NCBI RefSeq assembly: GCF_008831285.2
Contig: NC_045139.1
Coordinates: 1,806,704-1,870,703, forward strand
Direction: 5' to 3'
Length of the DNA: 64,000 nt
Source of the DNA: Nymphaea colorata
Taxonomy: Eukaryota > Streptophyta > Magnoliopsida > Nymphaeales > Nymphaeaceae
The position numbers were made by a program, and so were the translations under genes. Under the pieces are notes generated by a model. It was not told the DNA's origin. It was given only the letters and a program-made list of their open reading frames with translations, and searched no databases. This document shows positions 49,101 through 60,557 of the stretch, in pieces (within the stretch, counting starts at the first letter, position 1; every line of letters starts with the position of its first letter).

Positions 49101-50376
49101 TAAGTAGTGAGTTAAAACACCCAATACCTTTGCAGCACACACTTACACTTTCACGAAGTGAACAGGAGCTAAAACTCACCAGCTCACAAATTAAGCATAC
49201 GCTTAACTCACAAAGTAAACAACTCACTTGCACAAAGACTTGAGACTCAACACACTATGCCATTAAATGAAGAAGTCGATGGCTCCACCGATTTCCACAC
49301 TTTTTATTTTTATTATTTTATTTTCTTTAATCATTACATAAGTACCGAAAGAGGAAAAGAAAGAGGAGTCATTCCAAGAGAGTCGGTGATGACTCTTTAC
49401 ACAACGAGCTGTTCATCGGCATCCTGCGGTCGATTCTTTAATTCTTCTACAACCCTCCGAACAATCATTTCAACAAGCGGCGCCTCGTGTCTTCACAAAT
49501 TGCGATAGAAAAAAACACAAGAAGAAAGATGAGAGGTTTTGGTGCGCTAAATTGATTTCTACTAGTTGATTAAGAACATAACTGTTTGCAGTTAAATCTA
49601 TCAGGAATTCTGGATCTGGTTGCCAATTAGCGAATGCAGATCTAGTATGCAATCTCGCAGCTAAATCCGTGTCCAAGTAATGATAACCCTTTGATATCAT
49701 CTTAGAGTAGTTGAAATTATGGTTTTAAGTGTTTCATAAATGTAAAAGTAAATATTAGTAGACCTTTTAAGAACATTTAAAAAAATTAAAAAAAGGTTTT
49801 GATGCAAAGGTCGATCCAGGGAAACCGATCGTGGTAATCATGAACGGACATGAACTTTGAAATGACTACAAACTTGAAGAGGAATAAGAGAGGGTTCTTG
49901 CATACGCACCCATCTGCTACTTTCTCACTTTCGTAGCCAGAAAAGCCTGCTGCTATACTCAACGCCTCCCTCCATTTCTTCACCGTTTCCTCCTCCACCT
50001 TATCGTCTTCCTCATGCTTCCGGAAAGGGGCTTCAAACGGTCCTGTCTGGTGTCGCACATGGGTGGGCTCTGTTCTGTAGAAAACAGGAAGTATCAACCT
50101 CCTGCGTTCTCCTTCAACAGCTACCTTTACGATTCTCTCGATCTCCTGGAGACACCATTTGGAGTCGGCATAGTTGCCGGAGAAAATGGGTATGAAGATC
50201 TCCGACCTCTCGATCACCCCAAACAGCTCGCTCATCTCCTTGCCCCTCTCCAACCCCTCGCTGTCCCGAAATACCGTGGCAACGCGCTTCAGCGAGTGGT
50301 AAAGATGGTCGGTGAACGTCGTGCGCGTGTCCATCCCCCGGAAGCTGAGGAAGACATCGTACTCGGAGGAAGACAT
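46168..50376 (-). pseudogene. TNL-E: TIR-NB-ARC-LRR pseudogene with a solo LTR and several lesions
   Basis: Exon remnants: TIR 49910-50376, NB-ARC 47921-49490, LRR entry 46901-47263, LRR from 46779 down to about 46168. The TIR exon is intact (467 bp, same as C, D and F). The NB-ARC exon carries a 468-bp solo LTR plus 5-bp duplication (48934-49406) and a 14-bp deletion (junction 48722/48723). It also has a nonsense codon near 48578-48580, where VGKQEW becomes D-stop-KQEW. Subtracting the insertion leaves 1097 bp, exactly 14 less than TNL-F. The P-loop reads GMVRLGKTT, GLPL reads GFPLAI and MHD reads LHN. In the LRR a TAA follows CTSLK (near 46387-46390), and the end of the LRR is deleted, joining coding sequence to 3' flank at AAGATCA (46168-46174). 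Only the TIR exon could still give a protein. Confidence 0.9.
48934..49401 (-). mobile_element. Solo copia LTR (468 bp) inside the NB-ARC exon of TNL-E
   Basis: The element starts TGTTCAAAAAC and ends GACTCTTTACA. It is flanked by GAACG (48929-48933) and CAACG (49402-49406), a 5-bp target duplication with one mismatch. TNL-C, D and F read CAACG once at this site, which shows the empty state. Its ends match the LTR at 1702-2286. No internal copia sequence is present, so the element was reduced to a solo LTR, normally by recombination between its two LTRs. Confidence 0.9.
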
Positions 50377-50438
50377 CGATTGGTAAAGATGGTTGGTTAT
50401 CCTCACACTCTTATGCACAAAGCAACCAGTTTCTCTCT

Positions 50439-50446
50439 TTTTATAA
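50439..50446 (-). promoter_or_regulatory. TATA box of TNL-E
   Basis: The minus strand reads TTATAAAA, 63 bp upstream of the ATG at 50376, at the same spacing as in TNL-C. The longer in-frame start at 50475 lies upstream of it and is therefore unlikely. Confidence 0.5.
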
Positions 50447-50564
50447 CCGAAAGTTACGACGTTTTCTTTGCTCAACCTTCCCTCCTATGTCCGAAAGTTC
50501 AAATACCCCTAGATTCTCACCAAACTACAGCCTATGCCACGTAGTTTCCTAGTGTTACCCGCTG

Positions 50565-51065
50565 AATTTCATTGACTTGAATGTGGAAGTCTTTCTGACT
50601 ACTCGAATCTTCTCCATTTTTATATTGATAGCAGAAGAATAAAAAATAATTATTATTCACAAAAAAATCGAATGCATTGGACTTGTATAAAAAACTCAAA
50701 TTTAGTAGAACACTTATATATATATATATATAATATTTAAGATTCCTATTTAAAAATAAAAAACTTTTATAACACTGTCGTCGCCCCACTATCCATCATA
50801 GTTTTGGGGATGTTTGGATGACCCTGGAAACTGAATTTGTCAAAACCAGGTCTCTGGAAAACGTTGTTCACCAACTCCCGAGGGTATTTATGTCAAATCG
50901 ACGTTTGAGGAACAATAACGGTGGAAGCAGCGGATCACCAAATGATTGAGAGGCCCACGAAGGAGTATTAACGGGGAATCATGCTAGACTTAAAGACGTG
51001 CAAGATTGAGGCAACAAGCGAGATCTCCATGAAGTAATTAATCTGGCAGGGGAATCACGTAGAAC
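50565..51065. repeat. TNL 5'-flank repeat, copy 3
   Basis: Same block as 33567-34022 and 34385-34815, here upstream of TNL-E, interrupted near 50720 by a short TA run. It shows that TNL-E derives from the same duplicated unit as TNL-C. Confidence 0.7.
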
Positions 51066-52960
51066 ATGAATAACGGTGACGGCGAGTCTAATCACTGCCA
51101 GCCATGTTAATATTGCACATATATATAGCAGTCTGCTCCACTGAGGACAAGCTTCCTATAATCCTGTAAATACAACGTTCTAGTTCCCAAGAAGCGGGCT
51201 GGGGCATTCCCCCTTCCATTAATACAAGTTTCTAGTTAAAAAGAGGCGCATTACAAAGATCCAAGATAGGCGTTCTTAAATGGGGAAGTCTTTCTTAACA
51301 ATTAAATGTTTTTCATCCTGCTTCTGTTTATATTGATAGGAGAAGAACCAATATGAACATTGTTCTACAAGAAACAAAGAAAAGAAAAAAAACAAAGCAA
51401 AGTCAAGATGGTACACCTAATCTTTTCCGATATGGAAAACTATATACTATCGAAGGTTTTGTTGGATGCCATCATACGGCTTTACCGCATGCATACAGCC
51501 AAATTTATTTGGGCTGTATAAGTAGGTGAGCCATCTCAAACTTTTTAAGTGGAAGCCAAGTGGGGTCGGGTGGAGCTCGAGCTGACCCAACTTGTTGTAG
51601 TTAAGAAAACTTGTTGCAATTATAGTTACTATTTCTATATCCAATAATCAAATATTGAACATAGTTACACTGCTATATGAAGCACTGATTAATTTTATCA
51701 GGTGAAGGGGAATTACAACCTGTTTTCCAAAACTAAGGAAACATCAGAATACACCAAAACCATATGATAACACTTCATGTGAAATGTGCTGACTGCTAAA
51801 GGCACGAACGTCACATAGCTAAGTGTGAAAGGCTGGAAACAGGTTGGTGGTTGGATCGCTTTACTCTTTAAAGTTATTTCTTCGATCTGCAATATTGCCA
51901 AGCATGCCACATTCTTGCATCCAAATGAAGATGACATGGATCATTCAATGGGAATTCAGGAATGCAATTATTCACGTATAAATACTCCTACTGCCAGGTT
52001 TCCAAGGGGACTATTTGGCAAATGTAACGTTATGTTACTGTTTTATATATCTATCCAAAACTTAGGACAGATTTATATATATCTATCCAAATATTCAAAT
52101 AGGTTTACAGAACATTTTTTAGGTTTACAGAAAGTTGTTTAAAATGTTTCATGAACCTATCCAAATATTTGGGCAAAATACATGGAACGATGTATCAAAC
52201 AACCTCAACGTCGTCAAAATAATGTTGTTACTGTTACCGAACGACCTCAAAGTGTGTCAGTCCTTTGATAATTAATGTTAATGTTCATAAATAACTGCTC
52301 GATTTTTTATACATTTAAAATAATACAGAATAACGAGAAAAAAGCTGATATTTTTAAAAAACATTTGAGTGGCTGAAAACGTTAAAAATGAACAAAAATA
52401 CTGTTTTAATCCTAAACAAAAAAGTTTCTTTAAAAAAAAAAAATCCACAAATCACATGTTTAGAAGCAACGATTTATTAACAATTTCACGTCTCTCCACA
52501 GGTCACTGGTCTTTCGCCTTTCGTCTTTGTGGTTACACAATAAAAGCAATTGAACCTTACCCAAAATTGTAGATAATGAAACTTCTCTATTTAAACATAT
52601 TTTCTTATAAAAATAAAAAAAATCAAAAATATATTTAATCTTTCTTGTATTTAGAAAGCTTGTGCATGTGGATGATCTTATGAACTTACAAGACTTGCCG
52701 TCGATGTCAAATGGAAGCTTCCCCATATCCGTGTCGCTATAAGGACACGGCAAAATGGATACTTGGATATTTTTGGATCTAAATTGATCTACTTATTTTT
52801 AGTGGATACGAAGAACAAGAGACGAAGACAACCAAAGCAAAAGTCTTTTTCTTTAGAAAAAGGAAAAATGATGAGAACTCAAGGAAGCCGAGGACTAGCA
52901 TGGAACTCGACGGATCCCGGCGTTTTGTCCAGTTAAACGGATCGTTTCAGTACATAAGTT
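51066..52960. other. Spacer between TNL-E and repeat R copy 3
   Basis: No gene is supported. Near 51471-51510 a short phrase ACGGCTTTACCGCATGCATA is shared with 60675-60715. At 52015-52150 there are short repeats of AGGTTTACAGAA and CTATCCAAATATT. Nothing else is recognised. Confidence 0.4.
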
Positions 52961-52990
52961 CGGGTAATGGTGGTTCAAACTTTTTTTCTT

Positions 52991-53760
52991 CATCTGACTC
53001 TAATGTTCGAATTTTGGGTTTCGGATCTTGGTGGGTCCGGTTACCGTCTCCTATCTATCAAACACAAAACGTCCTCGAAGCTTCCAACATTTTCGTCTAC
53101 TTTTACGACTTTCCTTTTCTCGGGCAGCTGCGCTCATTTTTTTCTAAAAAGTGCAAACGGCGGTCTTTTTTTCGTTCATGATTAGAAATGTCAATATATG
53201 CTATTTAAAATGGATATTCAAAAGAACTGATGAAAAAATCATGAAAAAAAAAGTTTAATATCCAATTAAGAAATCAAATTGAATTCAAATTAATAAATGG
53301 CTTCACATTCAAATTTAGATTTGAATATGCATAATGTTCAATATGCATAATGTTCTCTCTCGTTTCGGCCAATTGGGGAGCGGCCGAGTTGGGTATCCCT
53401 TTGAGAGCCAATGAAGACCCTGTCCGGTTACATAGAAACATTGTATCTTATGGGTCCATGATATGCTGGTCAGTTCCGATTTTGGTTTCAAATAATGAGA
53501 TTTGGATCCAAGTTTGAGTCGGGATCCAATTACATAAACATGACAACAATTTTATCAGATGTTGCTGGAGTACTCAGGTATCCTCACATGGAACTCAGGT
53601 ATCCTCACATGGAACTCAGCCACGTGGCACAGGTCAAACCGGAGACAGCCGGCACGCATGCTTTGTGCTTCGCTGGAATGGTCATTTGGACTAAATGGAT
53701 CTTCAAATATTGGAAAATAAATTCAGTGGTTTTTAGAGTTTCATAAATTTAAAAATGGAT
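52991..53760. repeat. Cluster repeat R, copy 3 (downstream of TNL-F)
   Basis: Same block as 26466-27240. It contains a local 26-bp tandem duplication near 53573-53620 (GGTATCCTCACATGGAACTC twice) that is absent from the other copies. Confidence 0.85.
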
Positions 53761-54215
53761 ACTACTAGATGTTTTAGAACCAAATTAAGTCGTGATGATC
53801 ATTAATCGAATTTATGAACACGTTCCGATTGATTGATGAGGTAAAAGTGGGCTTGCTCCAAACTGTGATACTTGGATCCAAACTTTATATCAGAACCTTC
53901 GTTGAGGCCGAAACCTTCAACACAAATTTCGTTCCGTGTGAAGAAGCAAGTTTCCTCTCTCCGGGCCTTCATCCATTCAGCCGCCTTGACCGTTCCTCTT
54001 TCCGTATCATCTTTCCGGACGCACGCCTTGATCACATTTTAGTTGTTTCCAATAAAATATGGCTGATGATATATATGACTTACATGCATGGTTGAATCGG
54101 TAAGAATCAAATCTTCACCCGATATAAAAAGTCCCATTTATTCAGCTACCAAACTCGACCTTTCTAGTCTGATTCTTCACGCACCAAATCAGACTAGAAG
54201 TATGTTCATGAATAA

Positions 54216-57200
54216 TTAGTTGATATCATTTTGATCTACTTGCCATTCTCCATGCAGGAGAAGCAAGTCTTCGCTCAGTTCATCTGGCATGTGTTCCAGT
54301 CTCCTACATCCTCTTACAGCCAACAATTCTAGCTTTCGTAACAAAGCTATTGAGCTTGGTAGCTCCCGGATATCAGTGCCATCAAGGAGAAGCTCAGTCA
54401 GGTTTTCTAAATTTCCAATCGAAGATGGCAATCTCTCGAGACACCGGCAAGAACCAAGATGTAATATCTTCAGCTTTGTCAGCCGTCCCACCGACTCTGG
54501 CAATTCTACCAATGACGTTTCTTGCAAGAGAAGCTCGGTGAGTGATACAAGATCTCCGATGCAATCAGGTAAAACTTGGACTCCGTTACAATGTGAAAGG
54601 TTTAGGTGCCGGAGTTTTGTTAGTGATCCTATGGTGCGAGGCAGTTCTCTGATTAACGGGCACTTTGAGAGCGAAAGCTCTTCCAGAAGTAACAAGTCTG
54701 CAATCCATCCTGGTACTTCTGCTAGCAGTTGGCAGTCATCGAAGTTCAATATGCGAAGATTTTTTTGGAGAGAAATGGAGACCGGCAACTCCTGCATCCT
54801 TGATCCCGAAAGATCAAGCTTTTTTAAATGGTGTTCATCATCGACCACCCTGCCCGATGGATCAAAGTCCATCCTGCCCAATTTGTCAAAGTCCATCCCG
54901 CCGAATGCGGGAAAGCAAATCCTGCCCGATGCCTTTGCGTCAATATCGAGATCGCCCAATGCTGGAAAGCCGCCCAAGCCTGTCCCGGACCCCCCGTCAA
55001 AGTACTTCCCCTCTTCCGTGCACCATTCATCGAGCTTTCTATGATGCTGCCCGTGACACGGGCACCTTCTGAGGAACTTGAGCACTTGCTTCAAATTATG
55101 AGAGACAACACGCTTAAGCTTTTTCATTGTACCTAATTTAGACGGAGTATGCTGCGATACAAGCGGAGCCATTCTACCGTCACTGTAGATATCGGAAACG
55201 CTATGACCTGTTCGAAGCTCTTCCCTTGAAGCTGATCCTTTCAAGCTGGTGCAATTGGAAGCGTCAAGTTGCAAGAGGGATGCCGGTCGATCAGGCAGCC
55301 TTTCCAAGCTAACGCAGTTCGCAAGGTTTAGCTGTTCGAGTGAAGTCAAGCCAGATATACAGTCAGGCAGCTCCTTCAACTTTCCACAGCTTCTCATGCT
55401 CAATACGACCAACATCTTGAGATTTGCTATGGATTCATGCACCTTAACCAAATTATCACAGCGATCCAGCACCAATTTCTCTAAATTAGGGAACGCAGAT
55501 AGATCAGGAGTAACGGTTAACTCATTGCAGGCAGTCAGATCAAGAAATTTCAGCTTACCAAAGACTGTTCCATTTTCTTTTCTTTGTTTCATATGGTTTG
55601 GTTGCTCGCCAAAATCCTGACATAAACGAGAGAGAGCGAGTGAGAAAGGGTGATCGTCATTTATCTTCTGTAACGCCAGCAGCGGCATATGAAACAAATC
55701 TAAATGGATTAATCTACTTAATAGGGAACTGACCTTGTTGCCCGAAGACCATTCCGGCTTCTTTCGAAGTTGAATAATGTTGCTATATGACAGATCCAGA
55801 GCAGCAATTTTCTTCAAATCAAAATCAGGTGGGAGGAATTTCAACGGGCACCCTTGCCATTGGAGCCACTTGATACTTTTAGGCATGCTTTTGTATCCAC
55901 CCATTAAGTTCACATAATTGATCATAAGCAATCTAAGTTTGTCCATCGAGGCAAAGCCGCCAGCTTCCACAGGTCTGATCTCCTCGTCACTATCATCGTC
56001 ATTATCAGTGTGGTCATTACCGTTTGCTCCACGCAGTGCCATATTTTTTCCATCCTTTTGCATGGTAAGGCCGATTCCTTCTATTTTACTTGTTCCCTGG
56101 TAATCCAACAAAAAAATTTCAGAGAACATAAAGTAGAGAGAGAGTGATGGGGGGAGGATCTACTTCTACAGGAACACACCACAGTTTCTAAAGACCACTA
56201 GTTTCTCGCTACCTAGGGTAGGAACTCGTTTAAAAAGTTCTGAGTTACAGTATTATTTAAAGTTTTTAATTGCTTGTTTAAGTAAGATCACAAACTTCAA
56301 ATGTCTTTAAAAAGCTCTTAGACCACTGTCACGAATATGTGTGTTTTCTAGAGAAGGTAGAATAAAACATGAGGGGAAACAGATTAAACGGAAAAAACTA
56401 TGACACATTAACAAATGGCCATATGAGATCTTCAGAGTTTTAGTCGCGTTTCACAAAAGAACTGCTCAATAATACTTGATCGTGAATAACCTCCCTTATA
56501 AAACCCAAAACTGTGTTTGTGACAATACAAACCAAGAAGGTACTAGTGTTACCTTTTGCTGCTCTAGCACATTTATTATTTCTTCTTTGACCCACAGCCT
56601 ACTCTGCGTTTCTGGCCCTGTTCCAAGTTCTTCTCCAACAATACGCCTGCCCATTTCTCGCAGCATGTTAGGCAGCTCCAATTTGCCGTCAATGATTTCT
56701 ATGAGAGATTTGTCAATGAGAGCTTTAATCGAAAGTCTTGAGGAGAAGCCGCAAGCATCCCATATATAAATTGCAGTTTCTTCATCAATTCCACCGAAGA
56801 AGCACGCAACATCAAGGAAGATGGATCTCTCATCACTGCTATTTAAATCGTCGTAGCTTACCCTTAGCGTCTTGTAAATCTCGTCATCGCGAAGTCCGCT
56901 CCAGCGCTTCATTATTTCATCCCAATGCTTTGTGTCTCTGTTCTTATACAGAGTCGATGCGACTGTTTTAATAGCCAATGGTAAACCATCGAGAACGCTA
57001 ACAATGTTCAGGGATCGTGCCCTGTACCCATCGATCGGAGAGTTTTTTCCAAAAGCATACCGACTGAAGAGTTCGAGAGATTCATCTTGATTTAACGTTT
57101 TTGGCCCGTAGTTCTCATGTGATTGTTCCCAGCCATCCAGAGCATTAAGCAGTCCCTCATCCCTCGTAGTGATGATAACTCTACTGCCTGGATGGAACCA

Positions 57201-58544
57201 TTCCTGTTTTCCAGCTAGTGCTTCAACTTGCTCTACTCTATCAACATCATCAAGAACGATCAAGATACTATTATTCTGCAAAATTCTCTGAAGCATGCGA
57301 ATTCCTTCACTGGTATTGGATATTGTGATGGATTCTTTGAAGATATGACGCATCAATTGACTCTGTAACTTGACGAGTCCATCAGGTACGAGGCATTTTT
57401 TCCTGATATCACTTACGAAGCTATGGAAGTCAAATAGTCTGGAAATTTTGTTGTAGACAGCCTTTGCAACTGTTGTCTTGCCGAGTCCTCCCATTCCATG
57501 GATTCCCACCATTTTTGCATCTTTAGAGTTGATATCCAATATCTTGATGATATCATTTGCCCGTGACTTGATTCCAACGAAACGTTTATCTTCGTCCTGC
57601 GGTTGAATCTTTATTTCTTCTACAACCATCCGAACAATCTTTTCAACAAGCGGCGCCTCGTGTCTTCAAAAATTGTGAGAGAAAAAAACAAGAAGAAAGT
57701 TGAGAGGTTTTGGTGCGCCAGATTGATTTCAACTAATTGATTAAGAACATAACTCTTTGCAGTTAAATCCATCAGGAAATCTGAATATGATTGCCAATTA
57801 GCGAATGCAGATCTAGTATGCAATCTCGCAGCTAAATCCTTGTCCAAGTAATGATAACCCATTGATATCATTTTAGAGTAGTTGAAATCTGAGTTTATGG
57901 TTTTAAGTTTTTCAGAAATGTAAAAGTACATATTAGTAGACCATTTAAGAACATTTAAAAAAATTTTAAAAATGTTTTGATGCAAAGGTCGATCCAAGGA
58001 AACCGATCGTGGTAATCATGAACTTTGAAATGGCTACAAACTTGAAGAGGAATAAGGGAGGGTTCATGCATACGCACCCATCTGCTACTTTCTCACTTTC
58101 GTAGCCAGAAAAGCCTGCTGCTATACTCAACGCCTCCCTCCATTTCTTCACCGTTTCCTCCTCCACCTTATCGTCTTCCTCATGCTTCCGGAAAGCGGCT
58201 TCAAACGGTCCCGTCTGGTGTCGCACATGGGTGGGCTCTGTTCTGTAGAAAACAGGAAGTATCAACCTGCTGCGTTCTCCTTCAACAGCTACCTTTACGA
58301 TTCTCTCGATCTCCTGGAGACACCATTTGGAGTCGGCGTAGTTGCTGGAGAAAATGGGTATGAAGATCTTTGACCTCTCGATCGCCCCAAACACCTCGCT
58401 GATCTCCCTGCCCCTCGCCAATCCCTCGTTGTCCCGAAATACTGTGGCAACGCGCTTCAGCGAGTGGTAGAGATGGTCGGTGAATCCCGTGCGCGTGTCC
58501 ATTCCCCGGAAGCTGAGGAAGACATCGTACTCGAAGGAAGACAT
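54216..58544 (-). CDS. TNL-F: TIR-NB-ARC-LRR protein, the most complete unit of the C-F group
   Basis: Model: complement(54216..55616, 55734..56096, 56553..57663, 58078..58544), about 1113 residues, in frame, all introns GT-AG. The start at 58544 (MSSFEYDVF) matches C, D and E; an ATG at 58634 is also in frame. TIR: SFRGMDTRTGFTDHLY, SKWCLQE. NB-ARC: GMGGLGKTT, ILIVLDDVDR, GSRVIITTRDEG, GLPLAI, and MHD replaced by LPN (LELPNMLREMG), losing the histidine that normally contacts the bound nucleotide. The LRR is split by an island of about 100 residues ending in 8-residue repeats (MDFDKLGR MDFDPSGR). The C-terminus runs 12 residues beyond C and D (HGEWQVDQNDIN). Intron 3 is 117 bp and open in frame, so retaining it would insert 39 residues. 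No post-LRR domain. Probably functional by sequence; the LPN motif is the main reservation. Confidence 0.88.
54850..55035 (-). repeat. Degenerate 24-bp coding repeat forming the LRR island of TNL-F
   Basis: On the minus strand the codons read as imperfect 8-residue units of the form xDFDxxGR (GDLDIDAKASGR, GGMDFDKLGR, MDFDPSGR). Orthologous islands in TNL-E (46190-46290: NFEPWGRE, DFDACGGD, SDPSGR) and TNL-D (37055-37130: ADIDTNDE, DSDTCEADIDPS) have the same unit in different numbers. It is an in-frame, copy-variable stretch within the ligand-sensing domain. Confidence 0.7.
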
Positions 58545-58639
58545 CGATTGGTAAAGATGGTTGGTTATCCTCACACTCTTCACACTCTTATGCACAAGGT
58601 AACCAGAAAGGTACTCGACTTCTCCGTTGTTCAACCTTC

Positions 58640-59388
58640 CCTCCTTTTAATATCTCAAGTTCTTACATAGCAATGTCCAAAGATACTCAAAACTTCGAAC
58701 ACCAGTAGATTTTCACCAAACTTTGGCGCGTGGATTCCTAAGGTTACCCTCTGTATTTCATTGACTTAAATGGAGAAGTCTTTCTTACTAGTTGAAACTT
58801 TTCCAACCGACTTCTTTTTACATTAATAGCATAAGAACCAGGATGAATATTATTCAAGAAGAAAAAAGGAGCCAAAAAACAACTGGCAAATAAATATATA
58901 CATGTAAATGAATTCCCCGTCAAGCTGAATTTGTATGAGGCTGCTTGACAACAGTACCAATTTCTTTTTGTTGCCTCAAAAATAAATAAAAAAATTATAA
59001 CAGACATATTTCAACACAGGCTGCTGCCATTGCCAGACAGTCCCAACTAATCGCCTGAGAGCCGAACAACTCAAAAACATGAGGTTCTTCTACATTTAAT
59101 TCCAACCATAAGTATAAATATTTGAAACAAGTTTCATGATGCTTTGAATTGCATAAAAGCAGAAAGTATCATAAGTTGCTAAAGTATTTACAATAAAACA
59201 AATAAAAGGCACTTGATTTTGAAGCACGACCACTTTAGTTTATGCAGGTCATGAGGGGTACGGAAAAGCACTGTCAGTTTGAGGCAGAGACATAAACGTG
59301 ACTTCACTGTTCTCTTTTCGAGCAGCAGATGCCAACTAAGTGGTCAAAATACTTTTTCTTTTTTTTTTAAGAAAAAAAGAATGAAGCG
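58640..59388. other. Upstream region of TNL-F
   Basis: Part of the TNL 5'-flank repeat is at 58755-58870. TATTAAAA at 58645-58652 (minus) is a weak TATA candidate. No gene recognised. Confidence 0.4.
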
Positions 59389-59396
59389 ACCACAGG

Positions 59397-59991
59397 TAGG
59401 GCTACTCGACTCAAAGAGCTCGAGCTCGACTCGACTCAAAGAGCTCGAGCTCGAACTCGACTCGAGCTCGAGTCGAGCTCCCTAACACAAGCTCGAGCTC
59501 GACTCGATTATACAAAGTCGAGCTCGAGCTCGACTCGCTTAACTCGAGTAACTCTGTTAATATCCAGCAGCGTCTTGCCCATTGCGAACTGAACTAAAAA
59601 TGCCCTCTGAGAATAAGCAAAAATAAACTAACTGAACAAGGACCTCTAAGAATAAGCAGAAAAACAACACATTTGCTCACGCCTTGCCCTGGGCCCATCT
59701 TCTTCTCTATCTTGGCCAGCATTTCACGGAGAGCACCGGCCACGTCCTCCATCTCCTTAAGCCTTCTCTTCATCTGACCCAATTCCTAAACAAAGAAAAA
59801 TCCAATTTCAGCTGTGTTGTGAATCGTTGTTAAAAAGTCCCAAATGAAAGAAACCCTAGCTCTAACCTTGGAAAATGAAGTCTCCCGTCTGCAGCTCCGA
59901 CCATATCAGCGTCCATCTCGCCCTCCTCTTGCACGCCGTCCTCTTTGTAGACCCCATTTTGCCCCGACCTGCCTCTGCTTCAGCCTTCAGA

Positions 59992-60022
<31 letters not shown>

Positions 60023-60549
60023 GGAATTAGAAAGGGCGTGGGTGAACGACGAGCGTAAGGTGAGAGAGAAACGAGAGGGAAATTGATGGGAAGAGTAACG
60101 ATGAGAGTGTAATAATGAGAGTAAAGGGGTATGTGGCTCCGTGCGGGTTAAGGGAGTGAAAAGAAAATGAAGAAAATGTGGGAAAACTAAAAACGTAAAA
60201 CAAAATTAAAGCGAGGTTGCGCGGGTAAAGAGAGGGAAGAAAGAAGGAAAAGCGATCAGTCGAGTTTTACAAAGAACACCCACCATTCAATGTAAAACAT
60301 TTTACCCTAAACCGGTGAACCGGTTTCAATAAGTTAGTGTATCGGTTTTCAACATTTAACTCGTTTATAACGAGTCGAGTCGAGTATAAACGAGTCGAGT
60401 TCCTAAAACTCGAACTCGACTCGTTTATTGTTTCGAGTTTTTTTGTAAGCTCAAACTTGACTCGTTTATAAACGAGTCGAGCTCGAACCGAGTTTTTCCG
60501 AGCGAGTTCGAGTCGAGCCTGAGTTGGCTCGACTCGTTGTGCAGCCCTA
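59397..60549. mobile_element. hAT-like non-autonomous element (1153 bp) carrying a host gene fragment
   Basis: The ends are TAGGGCTACTCGACTC at 59397 and, inverted at the right, TTAGGGCTGCACAACGAGTC (right end 60549). Both are followed inward by arrays of CTCGAG/ACTCGA words. An exact 8-bp duplication ACCACAGG flanks it (59389-59396 and 60550-60557), as expected for hAT transposition. The interior has no transposase but contains two exon-like pieces resembling a nuclear poly(A)-binding protein gene, with the intron between them. This makes it a candidate gene-capturing (Pack-type) element. Confidence 0.75.
59690..59965 (-). pseudogene. Fragment resembling a plant nuclear poly(A)-binding protein (PABPN-type) gene, two exon pieces
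   Basis: On the minus strand, the first piece (about 59965-59867) reads VYKEDGVQEEGEMDADMV and ends at a GT donor (CCAAG|GTTAGAG). The second piece (59785 to about 59690) follows a TTTAG acceptor and reads ELGQMKRRLKEMEDVAGALR then EMLAKIEKKMG. Plant nuclear poly(A)-binding proteins have an acidic start with EGEMDAD and a coiled coil of the KRLKEMEEEAAALREMQAK type before their RNA-binding domain. The RNA-binding domain is absent here. The splice phases do not restore one frame, so this is a fragment. Keeping an intron argues for DNA-level capture, not reverse transcription. The identity rests on remembered motifs. Confidence 0.55.
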
Positions 60550-60557
60550 ACCACAGG

